The translations under genes and the position numbers were made by a program. Shown in pieces: positions 42,486 through 50,686 of a DNA stretch of 53,540 bases (positions within the stretch are counted from its first letter, which is position 1; each line of letters starts with the position of its first letter). Under the pieces are notes generated by a model. The model ran no database searches, was not told the DNA's origin, and was given only the letters and a program-made list of their open reading frames with translations. This DNA comes from Bacteroidales bacterium (GTDB lineage: Bacteria > Bacteroidota > Bacteroidia > Bacteroidales > P3). The stretch is taken from positions 1 to 53,540 of the forward strand of contig JAGCYV010000060.1 of NCBI GenBank assembly GCA_017960605.1, given 5' to 3'.

Positions 42486-43940
42486 ATGGCTAAAAAAGTT
42501 TATGCACTTATGAACGACAATCCGGTGGCGCGCTGGGCCGCGTTGATTCTGATTGCCTTGATGATGTTCTTCGGCTACATGTTCGTCGATGTCATGTCGC
42601 CCCTGCAAAGTATGATTGAGGTGGAGCGCGGTTGGACGCCGAGCGCTTTCGGTACCTATGCCGCCGGCGAATATATCCTCAATGTGTGCGGCTTCCTTAT
42701 CATTGCCGGTGTCATCCTCGACAAGATGGGCATCCGCTTCACCGGCACCTTGAGCGCCAGTATGATGCTGGTGGGTGCCATTATCAAATACATTGGCATT
42801 AGCGACTTCTTCCAGGAGACCGCATTCTGCCAGTGGCTCGGCAGCTGGTGGGTCGCCATGCCCGGCAGCGCCAAGATGGCCGCCCTTGGATTCATGATTT
42901 TTGGTTGCGGATGCGAGATGGCCGGTATTACCGTGAGCCGCTCCATCGCCAAGTGGTTCGAGGGTAAGGAGATGGCTTTGGCTATGGGTCTTGAGATGGC
43001 TATCGCCCGTGTGGGCGTGTTCGCCATCTTCAGTATCAGCCCTCTGTTGGCCGAAAGTCTTGGCCACAGCCTTTTTGGCAAGACCACCGTGGTGGCCCCT
43101 GTGGCTTTCTGCACTGTGCTGCTCTGCATCGGCCTCATTTTCTTCCTGGTCTTCTGCGTGATGGACCGCAAGTTCGACCACCAGTTGGGCAAAGGCAAAG
43201 GTGCTGAGGTGAACCCCGAAGATGAGTTCAAGTTCAGCGACCTGGGCAAGATTCTCGGCAGCCGTATCTTCTGGGTGATTGCCCTGCTTTGCGTGCTCTA
43301 CTACAGCGCCATCTTCCCGTTCCAGCGCTACGGTGCCAACATGCTTCAGTGCAACCTTGACGGCATCAGCCCGCAGGCTGCTGCCAACATCTTCCGCTGG
43401 TTCCCCATCGGTGCCGCCGTTATCACCCCGTTCCTTGGAGCTTTCCTCGACAACAAGGGTAAAGGTGCCACGATGCTGATGTTCGGCTCGTTGCTGCTCA
43501 TCATCTGCCACCTGGTCTTTGCCTTCGTGCTGCCCGCCACGCACAGCAGCCTCATCGCCTATGCCACCATCGTCATCCTCGGTGTGAGCTTCGCCTTGGT
43601 TCCCGCCGCCCTGTGGCCCTCGGTGCCCAAAGTGATGAATCCCCGTTACCTCGGTAGCGCCTATTCGCTCATCTTCTGGGTGCAGAACATCGGCCTTTGC
43701 TTCGTGCCTATGATTATCGGCAGCGTGTTGCAGAGCAGCAACGCCAACAACGAGGCCGTCATCGCCGCCAAGGAGGCCATTGCCAATGGTGCCACCGACA
43801 CCTTCATCCCCTACAACTACACGGTGCCGCTGATTATCTTCGCTTCGTTCGGCATTGTTGCCCTGCTGATTGCCATCTACCTGAAGGCCATCGACAAGAA
43901 GAACAACTACGGCCTCGAAGAGCCCAATATCAAGAAATAA
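42486..43940 (+). CDS. MFS transporter
   Basis: A 484-residue major facilitator with about 12 hydrophobic helices, for example WAALILIALMMFFGYMF, GFLIIAGVILDKMGIRFTG (carrying the usual loop 2-3 D-x-x-G-R region), GMEMA-type helix 5, and a second half from about 260. No substrate-specific motif is recognisable. It is 23 nt before kce and 863 nt before the exported deiminase, so transport of an amino acid or its fermentation product is an inference from context only. Confidence 0.85.
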   Translation: MAKKVYALMNDNPVARWAALILIALMMFFGYMFVDVMSPLQSMIEVERGWTPSAFGTYAAGEYILNVCGFLIIAGVILDKMGIRFTGTLSASMMLVGAIIKYIGISDFFQETAFCQWLGSWWVAMPGSAKMAALGFMIFGCGCEMAGITVSRSIAKWFEGKEMALAMGLEMAIARVGVFAIFSISPLLAESLGHSLFGKTTVVAPVAFCTVLLCIGLIFFLVFCVMDRKFDHQLGKGKGAEVNPEDEFKFSDLGKILGSRIFWVIALLCVLYYSAIFPFQRYGANMLQCNLDGISPQAAANIFRWFPIGAAVITPFLGAFLDNKGKGATMLMFGSLLLIICHLVFAFVLPATHSSLIAYATIVILGVSFALVPAALWPSVPKVMNPRYLGSAYSLIFWVQNIGLCFVPMIIGSVLQSSNANNEAVIAAKEAIANGATDTFIPYNYTVPLIIFASFGIVALLIAIYLKAIDKKNNYGLEEPNIKK

Positions 43941-43963
43941 CGCTGAAAAGATAAGATAACACT

Positions 43964-44797
43964 ATGGATAAACTGATCATTACCGCCGCTATCTGCGGTG
44001 CTGAGGTTACTAAAGAGCAGAACCCCAACGTCCCCTATACCGTCGAGGAAATCGTCCGTGAGGCCAAGAGTGCCGTCGATGCAGGTGCCGCCATCGTGCA
44101 CCTGCACGTCCGCGAGGACGATGGCACGCCGACCCAGAGCCACGTGCGCTTTCAGGAGTGTACCGAAGCCATCCTCAAGGCTTGCCCCAACGTCATCCTT
44201 ATCCCCAGCACCGGCGGTGCTGTGGGTATGACCCCCGACGAGCGTCTGGACAGCACCAACACCACCCCCGTGCCCGAGATGGCTACGCTCGATTGCGGTA
44301 CCTGCAACTTCGGTGACGATATTTTCGACAACACCATGCCCACCATGCGCGCCTTTGGCAAACGCATGATTGAGAAGGGTATCAAGCCCGAGTACGAGTG
44401 CTTCGAGATGGGTCATCTCGACACCATCCTCACTATGGCCCGCAAGGGTGAGGTGCCCGGCGCCCCGATGCAGTTTAACTTTGTTCTCGGCGTGCCCGGT
44501 TGTACTCCTGCCACGGTGGATAACCTCTGCTGGTTGGTGAACAAGATTCCCGCCGGCAGCACCTGGACCGCCACCGGTATAGGCCGTCACGCCTTCACGC
44601 TGGCCGCTCCCGCCATTGTCATGGGTGGCAACGTCCGCGTGGGATTTGAGGACAACCTCTATCTCGAGCGCGGCGTGTTGGCCAAGAGCAACGGCGAACT
44701 GGTCGATAAGGTGGTCCGCATGGCCAAGTTGCTGGGCCGCCAAGTGGCCACTAGCGACGAGGCTCGCGAGATTCTTTCACTTAAGAAAAGAAGTTAA
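43964..44797 (+). CDS. kce: 3-keto-5-aminohexanoate cleavage enzyme (BKACE family)
   Basis: Member of the beta-keto acid cleavage enzyme family (DUF849), a TIM barrel with zinc. In lysine fermentation Kce condenses 3-keto-5-aminohexanoate with acetyl-CoA to give acetoacetate and 3-aminobutyryl-CoA. 277 residues. Diagnostic blocks are LIITAAICGAEVT, AGAAIVHLHVREDDGTP (zinc His-x-His), STGGAVGMTPDERL, PEMATLDCGTCNFGDDIF, FVLGVPGC, GIGRHAFTLAAPAIVMGGNV and RVGFEDNLYL. The pattern closely follows Kce itself, but other BKACE members act on other beta-keto acids and no kamA, kamD or kal gene is nearby, so the substrate is probable, not proven. Confidence 0.85.
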   Translation: MDKLIITAAICGAEVTKEQNPNVPYTVEEIVREAKSAVDAGAAIVHLHVREDDGTPTQSHVRFQECTEAILKACPNVILIPSTGGAVGMTPDERLDSTNTTPVPEMATLDCGTCNFGDDIFDNTMPTMRAFGKRMIEKGIKPEYECFEMGHLDTILTMARKGEVPGAPMQFNFVLGVPGCTPATVDNLCWLVNKIPAGSTWTATGIGRHAFTLAAPAIVMGGNVRVGFEDNLYLERGVLAKSNGELVDKVVRMAKLLGRQVATSDEAREILSLKKRS

Positions 44798-44803
44798 GGT
44801 AAT

Positions 44804-46867
44804 ATGAAGAAGATAATTCTTATGCTGGCCGCTGTGTCGATGGTTTTCGGCACAGCGGCTCAGAGCAATCAGGTGTCGCGCGAACAGATGCTGCGCGAAT
44901 GGCGGCAGACCGTCCAAAAACGGCACCGTCCCGAATCTCTGCTGAAGGACATCGTGCCGCTGCAGCAAACTGTGGCCACCAAGAGTGCGGCCAAGTACCA
45001 TCGCGGCATGCCTGCCGACAACTTCTGGTTCCCCGGCGAATGGGAAGAGGTGCAGGCTGTTGTGGTGACTCCCTATTACATCTATCAATCGACCAATAGC
45101 AACTACCAGGGATACAATTATATGGCAGACCCAATAGTTCCCGGTTGGGCGGCAATCTATCAGAACTATCAGTACAAAACCATGACACCCTATACCTCCG
45201 AGATGGACACCACCAGTGCTTTCGGTCAGACGGCTTTCTATCTGATGGACGCTATTCAGATGGGCGGTGCACAGGCCTGGGTGCGAGTGGAAAACAATGC
45301 CGACACGGCTGCCGTGCTTCAGCATCTCACTACGATGGGCTTGCGCCACAACAACATCCGCTTCCTTGTGGCTCCCGGCAACGCCTTCTGGTTTCGCGAC
45401 TGTGGCCCTATCTGTTTCTACTACGGTGAGGGCGATACGGTAGGTATGCTCGATTTTGAGTACTATCCCGGACGTGCCCTCGACGACTCGCTGCCCGTGT
45501 ATATCGAGCGTCAGTTCGGCCTGCCCAACTTTACCACCCAGATTGAGTGGGAAGGCGGCAATTGCCTGGTCGATGGTGCCGGAATGGTATTCAGCAGCGA
45601 CGAGATTTATAATACCAACGCTGATATTGAGGGCCAATATATTTGGGATGGAGTGAATATCAACACGCTGACTCAAATCCGCAAAAACCCGCTTACGCCG
45701 GCTCAGGTCAAGGATAGTTTGAGGCACCTCATCGGTCCCCGGGCCACCCATATTCTTACCGCCTTCCAGTATGATGGCGGTACCGGCCATGTGGATCTCT
45801 ACGCCGACATGATTGATGAGAATCAGTTCGTATTCAGCAAGATGCCCGATAACTACAGGAACTGGGTCGATTACAAGACCGGCAAGAGGAACATGGACTC
45901 GCTTTGTAGCTACTACAGTGTCTTTGACTGGAACTACCGTGCTTCCTATATTCCCTTCCCTAAAACCGATAACGGCGGCAACTTCATCAGCCAGGACCAA
46001 TACAACAACCGCTACACCCGCACCTACTCCAACCATACCTTCGTCAACAACCTGATTATCCAGCCCTGCTTCTCGACTGTCGGTAGCGACGGAATGCCCA
46101 CCGCGGCATGGGACCGTGCCAATATCGAGGAAATACAGAAAGCCTATCCGGGCTACACCATCTACTGTGTCGATGTGCGCGAGTTTGATGGCTCGGGCGG
46201 TGCTATCCATTGCATCACCAAGCAGATTCCCGCCGAGCACCCCATCCGCATCCTTCACCGTAGCCGTGTGGGCAATACGGGTCCCACGTTCGTCAATCGT
46301 GACTTCGATGTGATGGCCTATATCACCAACGTAGATGGCATTGCCTCGGCCAAGGTGGTCTATCGCCTCTCGGGTGGCGAGTGGCAGGAGGCTCCGCTTA
46401 CAGCTGGGGAGAACAACCGCTACTTGGGATTCATCCCCACCTCGCAGTTTTTCGCAGCCAACCCCACCGACACCACGCAGGTGGTCGAGTACTACATCAC
46501 CGTCACCAGCAACGCCGGCAAGACTATCACCAAGCCCATGACGGCCGCCCAGGGAGGCTACTTCAGCTTCTATCCCTCCAACGATGTCACGATGGGTGTC
46601 CAGAAGATTTCTGGAGAAGAACGTTTCGGACAGTTCTATCCCAATCCTGCTGCCGAGATTGCCAACCTGCGTATTGACCTCGCCGACGGTGAACGTTATG
46701 CGGTTAGCATCCTGGATGCCGCAGGTCGTACTATACATGCCTCTATCCTCGATACCGCCGGACAGATTGTCTATACAATCAATACCGGCCGCATGGCTTC
46801 AGGTATCTATACCGTCCTGTTCCAGAATGGTAGCGAGAGAATTGCCCGCCGCTTAGTGGTGAAGTAA
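44804..46867 (+). CDS. T9SS-exported peptidylarginine-deiminase-like protein
   Basis: A 687-residue exported protein of the agmatine/peptidylarginine deiminase (PPAD) superfamily. Signal peptide (IILMLAAVSMVFGTAAQ), deiminase domain from about 70 to 490, an immunoglobulin-like domain from about 500 to 590 and a type A sorting domain (FYPNPAAEIANLRIDL to RRLVVK). The catalytic residues fit PPAD: Asp199 in FWFRDCGPI, His329 and Asp331 in GTGHVDLYAD, and the nucleophile Cys470 in GGAIHCITKQIP. Spacing between them is 25 to 30 residues longer than in PPAD, so inserts are present. PPAD of Porphyromonas gingivalis citrullinates C-terminal arginines; whether this one acts on peptides or free guanidines cannot be told here. 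It lies 6 nt after kce. Its last 15 nt overlap the convergent glycosyltransferase gene. Confidence 0.85.
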   Translation: MKKIILMLAAVSMVFGTAAQSNQVSREQMLREWRQTVQKRHRPESLLKDIVPLQQTVATKSAAKYHRGMPADNFWFPGEWEEVQAVVVTPYYIYQSTNSNYQGYNYMADPIVPGWAAIYQNYQYKTMTPYTSEMDTTSAFGQTAFYLMDAIQMGGAQAWVRVENNADTAAVLQHLTTMGLRHNNIRFLVAPGNAFWFRDCGPICFYYGEGDTVGMLDFEYYPGRALDDSLPVYIERQFGLPNFTTQIEWEGGNCLVDGAGMVFSSDEIYNTNADIEGQYIWDGVNINTLTQIRKNPLTPAQVKDSLRHLIGPRATHILTAFQYDGGTGHVDLYADMIDENQFVFSKMPDNYRNWVDYKTGKRNMDSLCSYYSVFDWNYRASYIPFPKTDNGGNFISQDQYNNRYTRTYSNHTFVNNLIIQPCFSTVGSDGMPTAAWDRANIEEIQKAYPGYTIYCVDVREFDGSGGAIHCITKQIPAEHPIRILHRSRVGNTGPTFVNRDFDVMAYITNVDGIASAKVVYRLSGGEWQEAPLTAGENNRYLGFIPTSQFFAANPTDTTQVVEYYITVTSNAGKTITKPMTAAQGGYFSFYPSNDVTMGVQKISGEERFGQFYPNPAAEIANLRIDLADGERYAVSILDAAGRTIHASILDTAGQIVYTINTGRMASGIYTVLFQNGSERIARRLVVK

Positions 46868-47941
46868 TTCTTGATAGACCGCAAGCAAGTCTTGCGTAAC
46901 CTTCTCAGGGGCGAATCTCATTCGATGGATTCGCCCTTTTTCTATGCATTGCTGACGCAAATGTTCGTCTTCAATCAGCCGCCGCAACTGCTGCGCAATC
47001 CCTTCCACATCGTCGGGGTTGGCATAGAGGGCTGCATCCCCTCCCGCTTCGGGCATGGAGGAGATATTGGAGGTCACCACCGGAGTGTCGCAGCAGAGCG
47101 ACTCCAGCACGGGGATTCCGAAGCCCTCGAAGTGCGACATATACACGCTGGCTACAGCCCTTGCATACAGGGCGGGGAAATCTCTGAAATCGGCATCAGT
47201 CACAATACGAACACGGCCTCCTTCCATCAACGCCACCTTGCGACCATAATCGCCCCTCGGACGCCCCACAATCACCAGCCCCACCTCTTCGGGCAGCAGC
47301 TCCATTGCCTTGATAACATTCAATTGGTTCTTCCGCTCTTCAAGGGTTCCCACGCAGAGAATGTATTTCTCCGGTAGTTGGTAGTCGGTAGCGGGTGTTG
47401 TGGGAGGGGCCCAGAAAATGGGGTCGCAACTCTGATACACCACCCGGATCTTCTCCTCCGGCACATGCATCATCTCCATCAGGTCGCGCTTGGTCTGCTC
47501 GCTGATGGCAATGACCAAGTCGGCCCTGCGGCAGGCGTGTGCCTGTTTCCATCGGTGGATGATGCGGTCGGCGGGCTTGAAATATTCCGGATAACGCCTC
47601 ACAATCAAATCGTGCATAGTCACGACACTTTTCACACCTTTGGGAATACCGTAAGGAAGCTCGTGGCTGAGGCCGTGAAACAGCTCCACTCCATCCTCTT
47701 CCAGCCGGCATCCGACGGTGCTGCGCCACACACTGGGCAGCCATAACCCTTTGGCTTCACGTAATTCGACGTGCTCCAATCCGTCAGAGTAATGCTCATG
47801 CTTGCCTTTTGTCCGAGGACTATACAGCATGCAACGGCTCACCTCCGGCTCGTTGGCAATGCTGCCAATCACCATGCGGCTGTAGTTCCCGAGGCCGGTA
47901 TTGTTGCAGAAAGCACGCTTTGCGTCGTATCCGATGACCAT
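46853..47941 (-). CDS. Glycosyltransferase family 4
   Basis: A 362-residue GT-B enzyme. The N-terminal acceptor domain opens with MVIGYDAKRAFCNNTGLGNY; the C-terminal donor domain includes KYILCVGTLEERKNQLNVI and the EX7E motif in HFEGFGIPVLESLCCDTPVV, followed by SSMPEAGGDAALYANP. Donor and acceptor sugars are unknown. I start at the ATG at 47941, 16 nt after the predicted transcript start; the open frame runs much further upstream, but that part is antisense to the genes on the other strand. It is divergent from the acyltransferase gene and belongs to a small surface-glycan cluster. Its N-terminal half is clearly paralogous to the short gene at 50687-51277. Confidence 0.92.
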   Translation of the reverse strand: MVIGYDAKRAFCNNTGLGNYSRMVIGSIANEPEVSRCMLYSPRTKGKHEHYSDGLEHVELREAKGLWLPSVWRSTVGCRLEEDGVELFHGLSHELPYGIPKGVKSVVTMHDLIVRRYPEYFKPADRIIHRWKQAHACRRADLVIAISEQTKRDLMEMMHVPEEKIRVVYQSCDPIFWAPPTTPATDYQLPEKYILCVGTLEERKNQLNVIKAMELLPEEVGLVIVGRPRGDYGRKVALMEGGRVRIVTDADFRDFPALYARAVASVYMSHFEGFGIPVLESLCCDTPVVTSNISSMPEAGGDAALYANPDDVEGIAQQLRRLIEDEHLRQQCIEKGRIHRMRFAPEKVTQDLLAVYQELLHH

Positions 47942-47962
47942 CTTTTTTATGCTAAAATCAAA

Positions 47963-48000
47963 TGCAAAGATACGAAAAAAAAAATTTTCGTATCTTTGCA
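47963..48000. promoter_or_regulatory. Divergent promoter in a perfect 16-bp inverted repeat
   Basis: TGCAAAGATACGAAAA (47963-47978) and TTTTCGTATCTTTGCA (47985-48000) are perfect inverted copies with a 6-nt A spacer. Each arm contains a TATCTTTG -7 element, one for the minus-strand glycosyltransferase and one for the plus-strand acyltransferase. No matching -33 boxes are evident. Confidence 0.8.
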
Positions 48001-48019
48001 CTTTGAAAACTGACGAAAA

Positions 48020-48709
48020 ATGAATGAGCGGCACCGAGTCAAACGCCTGATGGCCATCCGTTACCTGCTGGGTTTTCCTCGCAGTATATGGGTGAACTTT
48101 AGGATGTTGCCGTTCCGTCAGGCCTGCCATTTGCCCCTCCTTGTCTCGCATCGTACCGTCTTCGAGAACCTTTCCGGAAAAATCAGCCTCGAGTTTTCGG
48201 AGTTGAGAACGGGGTGTGTGAAGATAGGTTTTGCTACCTCCCAATGCAGCGACTTCTGTTACGACCGCACACGTCTCAATCTGCGTGGCCAATGGCGTCT
48301 TCTGGGCGATTGTGCAGTGGGCACTGGCTCCCATATCGAAGTGTCGGAAACGGGTTGTCTTACCACAGGAGCCGACTTTCACCTCGGGCCCCGTTCGGTG
48401 ATTGTCTGCCACAAGGCCGTCACCTTCGGGCGCGACTGCCTGACATCTTGGAACTGCACCTTTATGGATACTGATCAGCATCAGTTGATAGACGAAAAAG
48501 CGGAGGTGGTCAATGCCGACCGAGAGATCCAAATCGCGGACAACGTCTGGCTGGGTTGCCATGTGCTGGTACCCAAAGGTGTAAGCCTGCCCGAGAACAC
48601 CACCGTTGGAGCGGGGAGTGTCCTCCGCGGCCGCTATGACGAGCCCTTGACCGTGCTTGCCGGCAATCCCGCCGTCGTGCAGAAACAGGGAGTGAAAAGA
48701 AAAGTTTAA
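48020..48709 (+). CDS. Hexapeptide-repeat acyltransferase
   Basis: A 229-residue left-handed beta-helix transferase. The N-terminal 60 residues are basic and variable; from about 90 the sequence shows hexapeptide-type turns (GDCAVGTGSHIEVSETG, GADFHLGPRSVIVCHKAV, ADNVWLGCHVLVPKGVSL, TVGAGSVL) and the terminal LAGNPAVV seen in O-acetyltransferases. FMDTDQHQL supplies the catalytic-type histidine. Likely acetylates a sugar of the surface glycan made by the neighbouring glycosyltransferases; the acceptor is not known. Confidence 0.87.
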   Translation: MNERHRVKRLMAIRYLLGFPRSIWVNFRMLPFRQACHLPLLVSHRTVFENLSGKISLEFSELRTGCVKIGFATSQCSDFCYDRTRLNLRGQWRLLGDCAVGTGSHIEVSETGCLTTGADFHLGPRSVIVCHKAVTFGRDCLTSWNCTFMDTDQHQLIDEKAEVVNADREIQIADNVWLGCHVLVPKGVSLPENTTVGAGSVLRGRYDEPLTVLAGNPAVVQKQGVKRKV

Positions 48710-48730
48710 TTCGTAAGTAAATAATTGAAC

Positions 48731-49492
48731 ATGAATATTACAGCTGTCATTATTACCCAGAACGAGGAACGCAATATCGGGCGTTGTCTCACCTCGCTTC
48801 AAGGCGTTGCCGACGAGATTGTGGTTGTCGATTCTGGCTCCACCGATGCCACCGAGAGTATCTGCCGTGAGGCCGGCGTACGCTTCGAGCACCACGATTG
48901 GGAAGGCTATTCCGCTCAGAAGAACTACGCCACCGGCCTGGCTACCTGCGACTGGATTCTCAGCATCGACGCCGACGAAGCCCTCTCCGAGGAACTCCGT
49001 GCATCGTTGACCCAACTCAAGCAATCCGACCCCGATGCTTCCAACATCTATAACTTCAACCGCTTGGCCAACTATTGCGGCCACTGGATACGCCACTGTG
49101 GTTGGTATCCCGACCCCTGCATTCGCCTCTGGCATGTGGGTACCGCCCAGTGGGACGGCATGATTCACGAAGAATTGCTCTATGCTCCTTCCGTCAAACT
49201 GGTTCACCTTGAGGGCGACCTCTTGCACTATTCCTATTATAGTGTCGCCGACCATGTGCAGCGCATGGCACGTTACGCCCCTATGGGTGCCGAGAAAGCC
49301 TATCTGCAAGGTAAGCGTTGTGGACCGGCGTCGATGGTATTCCGCCCCATGTGGACTTTCCTCCGCGACTATTTCCTCAAAGGCGGCTTCCTCGACGGCA
49401 GCGCCGGATTTGTCATCTGTCGCCTCTCGGCGGTCTATACCCTCGTCAAATACGCCACCCTTTACAACCGCACGCATGAAGGTTCTCGTTGA
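48731..49492 (+). CDS. Glycosyltransferase family 2, WaaE/KdtX-like
   Basis: A 253-residue GT-A enzyme. MNITAVIITQNEERNIGRCL starts the nucleotide-binding domain; IVVVDSGSTDAT and the DxD-like LSIDADEAL are typical, and FEHHDWEGYSAQKNYA, WYPDPCIRLWH and MIHEEL match the WaaE-type enzymes that modify the lipopolysaccharide core. A basic C-terminal hydrophobic segment (FLRDYFLKGGFLDGSAGF) fits peripheral membrane attachment. The ATG at 48731 is preferred over the TTG at 48725. It overlaps the next glycosyltransferase by 17 nt. Confidence 0.92.
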   Translation: MNITAVIITQNEERNIGRCLTSLQGVADEIVVVDSGSTDATESICREAGVRFEHHDWEGYSAQKNYATGLATCDWILSIDADEALSEELRASLTQLKQSDPDASNIYNFNRLANYCGHWIRHCGWYPDPCIRLWHVGTAQWDGMIHEELLYAPSVKLVHLEGDLLHYSYYSVADHVQRMARYAPMGAEKAYLQGKRCGPASMVFRPMWTFLRDYFLKGGFLDGSAGFVICRLSAVYTLVKYATLYNRTHEGSR

Positions 49493-50504
49493 CCTATCCA
49501 TGCTCCGTCATCCCTTTTGTGGATTGGGACAGGTGGCCCTCAACTATGGCCGTTGGTTGGGCACACATCCCCAATCCGATATGGAGATTAGTCTTCTTGT
49601 GCCCAAAGCCTATATCGGGGCATTCGGTGATGATGTACGCTATGTTGAGGCTCGCCTGTTGAACCGCCTGCTGCCCCTCGGTCATTATGACGTTTGGCAT
49701 TCTATCCACCAACTTTCGCCCTTCCGCTCTCCCCAAGACACTGCCACCATTCTCACCATCCACGATTTTAACCTGCTTTACTATAAAAGCCCTGCCAAAC
49801 GCCGTCGTTATCAGCGCCTCCTGCAGCGCGAGTGCGACAACGCCCGTACCATTTGCTCCATCTCCCGTTTCGTGGCCGACGAAGCCCCTCGTTTTCTTGA
49901 CCTGAAGGGCAAGGAAATCCACGTAATCTACAATGGTGTTGAAAACCTCATTGACGGACCTCAGGAACAACCCCAATCCTCAATCTTCTCCCCTCAACGT
50001 CCCTTCTTCCTTTCGATGGGTGTGGTCACCGAGAAGAAGAATCTCGCTGCTCTCCTGCCTATGATGCAGCAGCTGCCCGACTATGACCTCCTCATCGCCG
50101 GCAACGACAGTGGTTCTTATGCCCGTCGGCTTAGAGAACAAGCCGGCCCCAACGTGCACTTGATGGGTGCCGTCTCCGATGCTCAACGTCGCTGGCTCTA
50201 CGCCCATTGTTCAGCCTTGCTCTTCCCCTCACTCTTCGAAGGGTTCGGCCTGCCCGTCATCGAGGCTATGCAGTTCGGCAAGCCTGTCTTTTGCTCCACA
50301 GCCACATCCTTGCCTGAGGTGGGTGGCGATGTGGCCTGTTATTTCCGTGATTGGGACCCCATACACATGGCCGAAACCGTCATGCAGGGACTTCATGACT
50401 TTATTCCCCAACAGGCAGAAGCAGCACGCCGGCGTGCTGCTTCCTTCTCCTACGACCGCCACATGCAATCATACCTCGATCTCTATCGCCAGATAGCACG
50501 ATAA
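49476..50504 (+). CDS. Glycosyltransferase family 4
   Basis: A 342-residue GT-B enzyme. N-terminal domain from MKVLVDLSMLRHPFCGLGQV, ILTIHDFNLLYY and CSISRFVADEA; C-terminal donor domain with FFLSMGVVTEKKN, the EX7E motif in LFEGFGLPVIEAMQFGKPVF and SLPEVGGDVACYF. I start it at the ATG at 49476, which overlaps the preceding gene by 17 nt; the longer frame to 49182 is a shadow of that gene. The linker around residue 165 (QEQPQSSIFSPQRP) is encoded by a TCCTCAATCTTCTCCCCTCA tract like the C/T-rich repeats elsewhere in the window. Confidence 0.92.
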   Translation: MKVLVDLSMLRHPFCGLGQVALNYGRWLGTHPQSDMEISLLVPKAYIGAFGDDVRYVEARLLNRLLPLGHYDVWHSIHQLSPFRSPQDTATILTIHDFNLLYYKSPAKRRRYQRLLQRECDNARTICSISRFVADEAPRFLDLKGKEIHVIYNGVENLIDGPQEQPQSSIFSPQRPFFLSMGVVTEKKNLAALLPMMQQLPDYDLLIAGNDSGSYARRLREQAGPNVHLMGAVSDAQRRWLYAHCSALLFPSLFEGFGLPVIEAMQFGKPVFCSTATSLPEVGGDVACYFRDWDPIHMAETVMQGLHDFIPQQAEAARRRAASFSYDRHMQSYLDLYRQIAR

Positions 50505-50630
50505 GTTGTTAGGTAAGGGTTGAACCCTCAAATATATTTTAATTTGTGATAATTGGTTTTCGAACTGTAGCACTGTGGCATTGTAGCGCTACATCATCTC
50601 CTCAAAAGATAAACATCCAAATATGAACCT

Positions 50631-50685
50631 TTTACCCTAACAAAGGCTTAACACCGGCTTAACAAGGGAGTAACAAGGGAGTTCC
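50631..50685. repeat. 11-nt-period degenerate tandem array
   Basis: Consecutive 11-nt units ending near the stop of the half-length glycosyltransferase gene: TTTACCCTAAC, AAAGGCTTAAC, ACCGGCTTAAC, AAGGGAGTAAC, AAGGGAGTTCC. The TAAC end is the best conserved part. The region 50505-50630 before it is AT-rich, has a weak 5-bp hairpin (AGGGTTGAACCCT) and no gene. Confidence 0.8.
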
Positions 50686-50686
50686 C

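Noticed and set aside
44777-46738. 653-codon open frame on the minus strand
   Set aside because: Codon-aligned antisense shadow of the exported deiminase gene, whose sense frame has all catalytic motifs.
47942-49501. N-terminal extension of the minus-strand glycosyltransferase to 882 residues
   Set aside because: The extra part is antisense to the acyltransferase and GT2 genes and crosses the divergent promoter; the enzyme's normal N-terminus begins at 47941.
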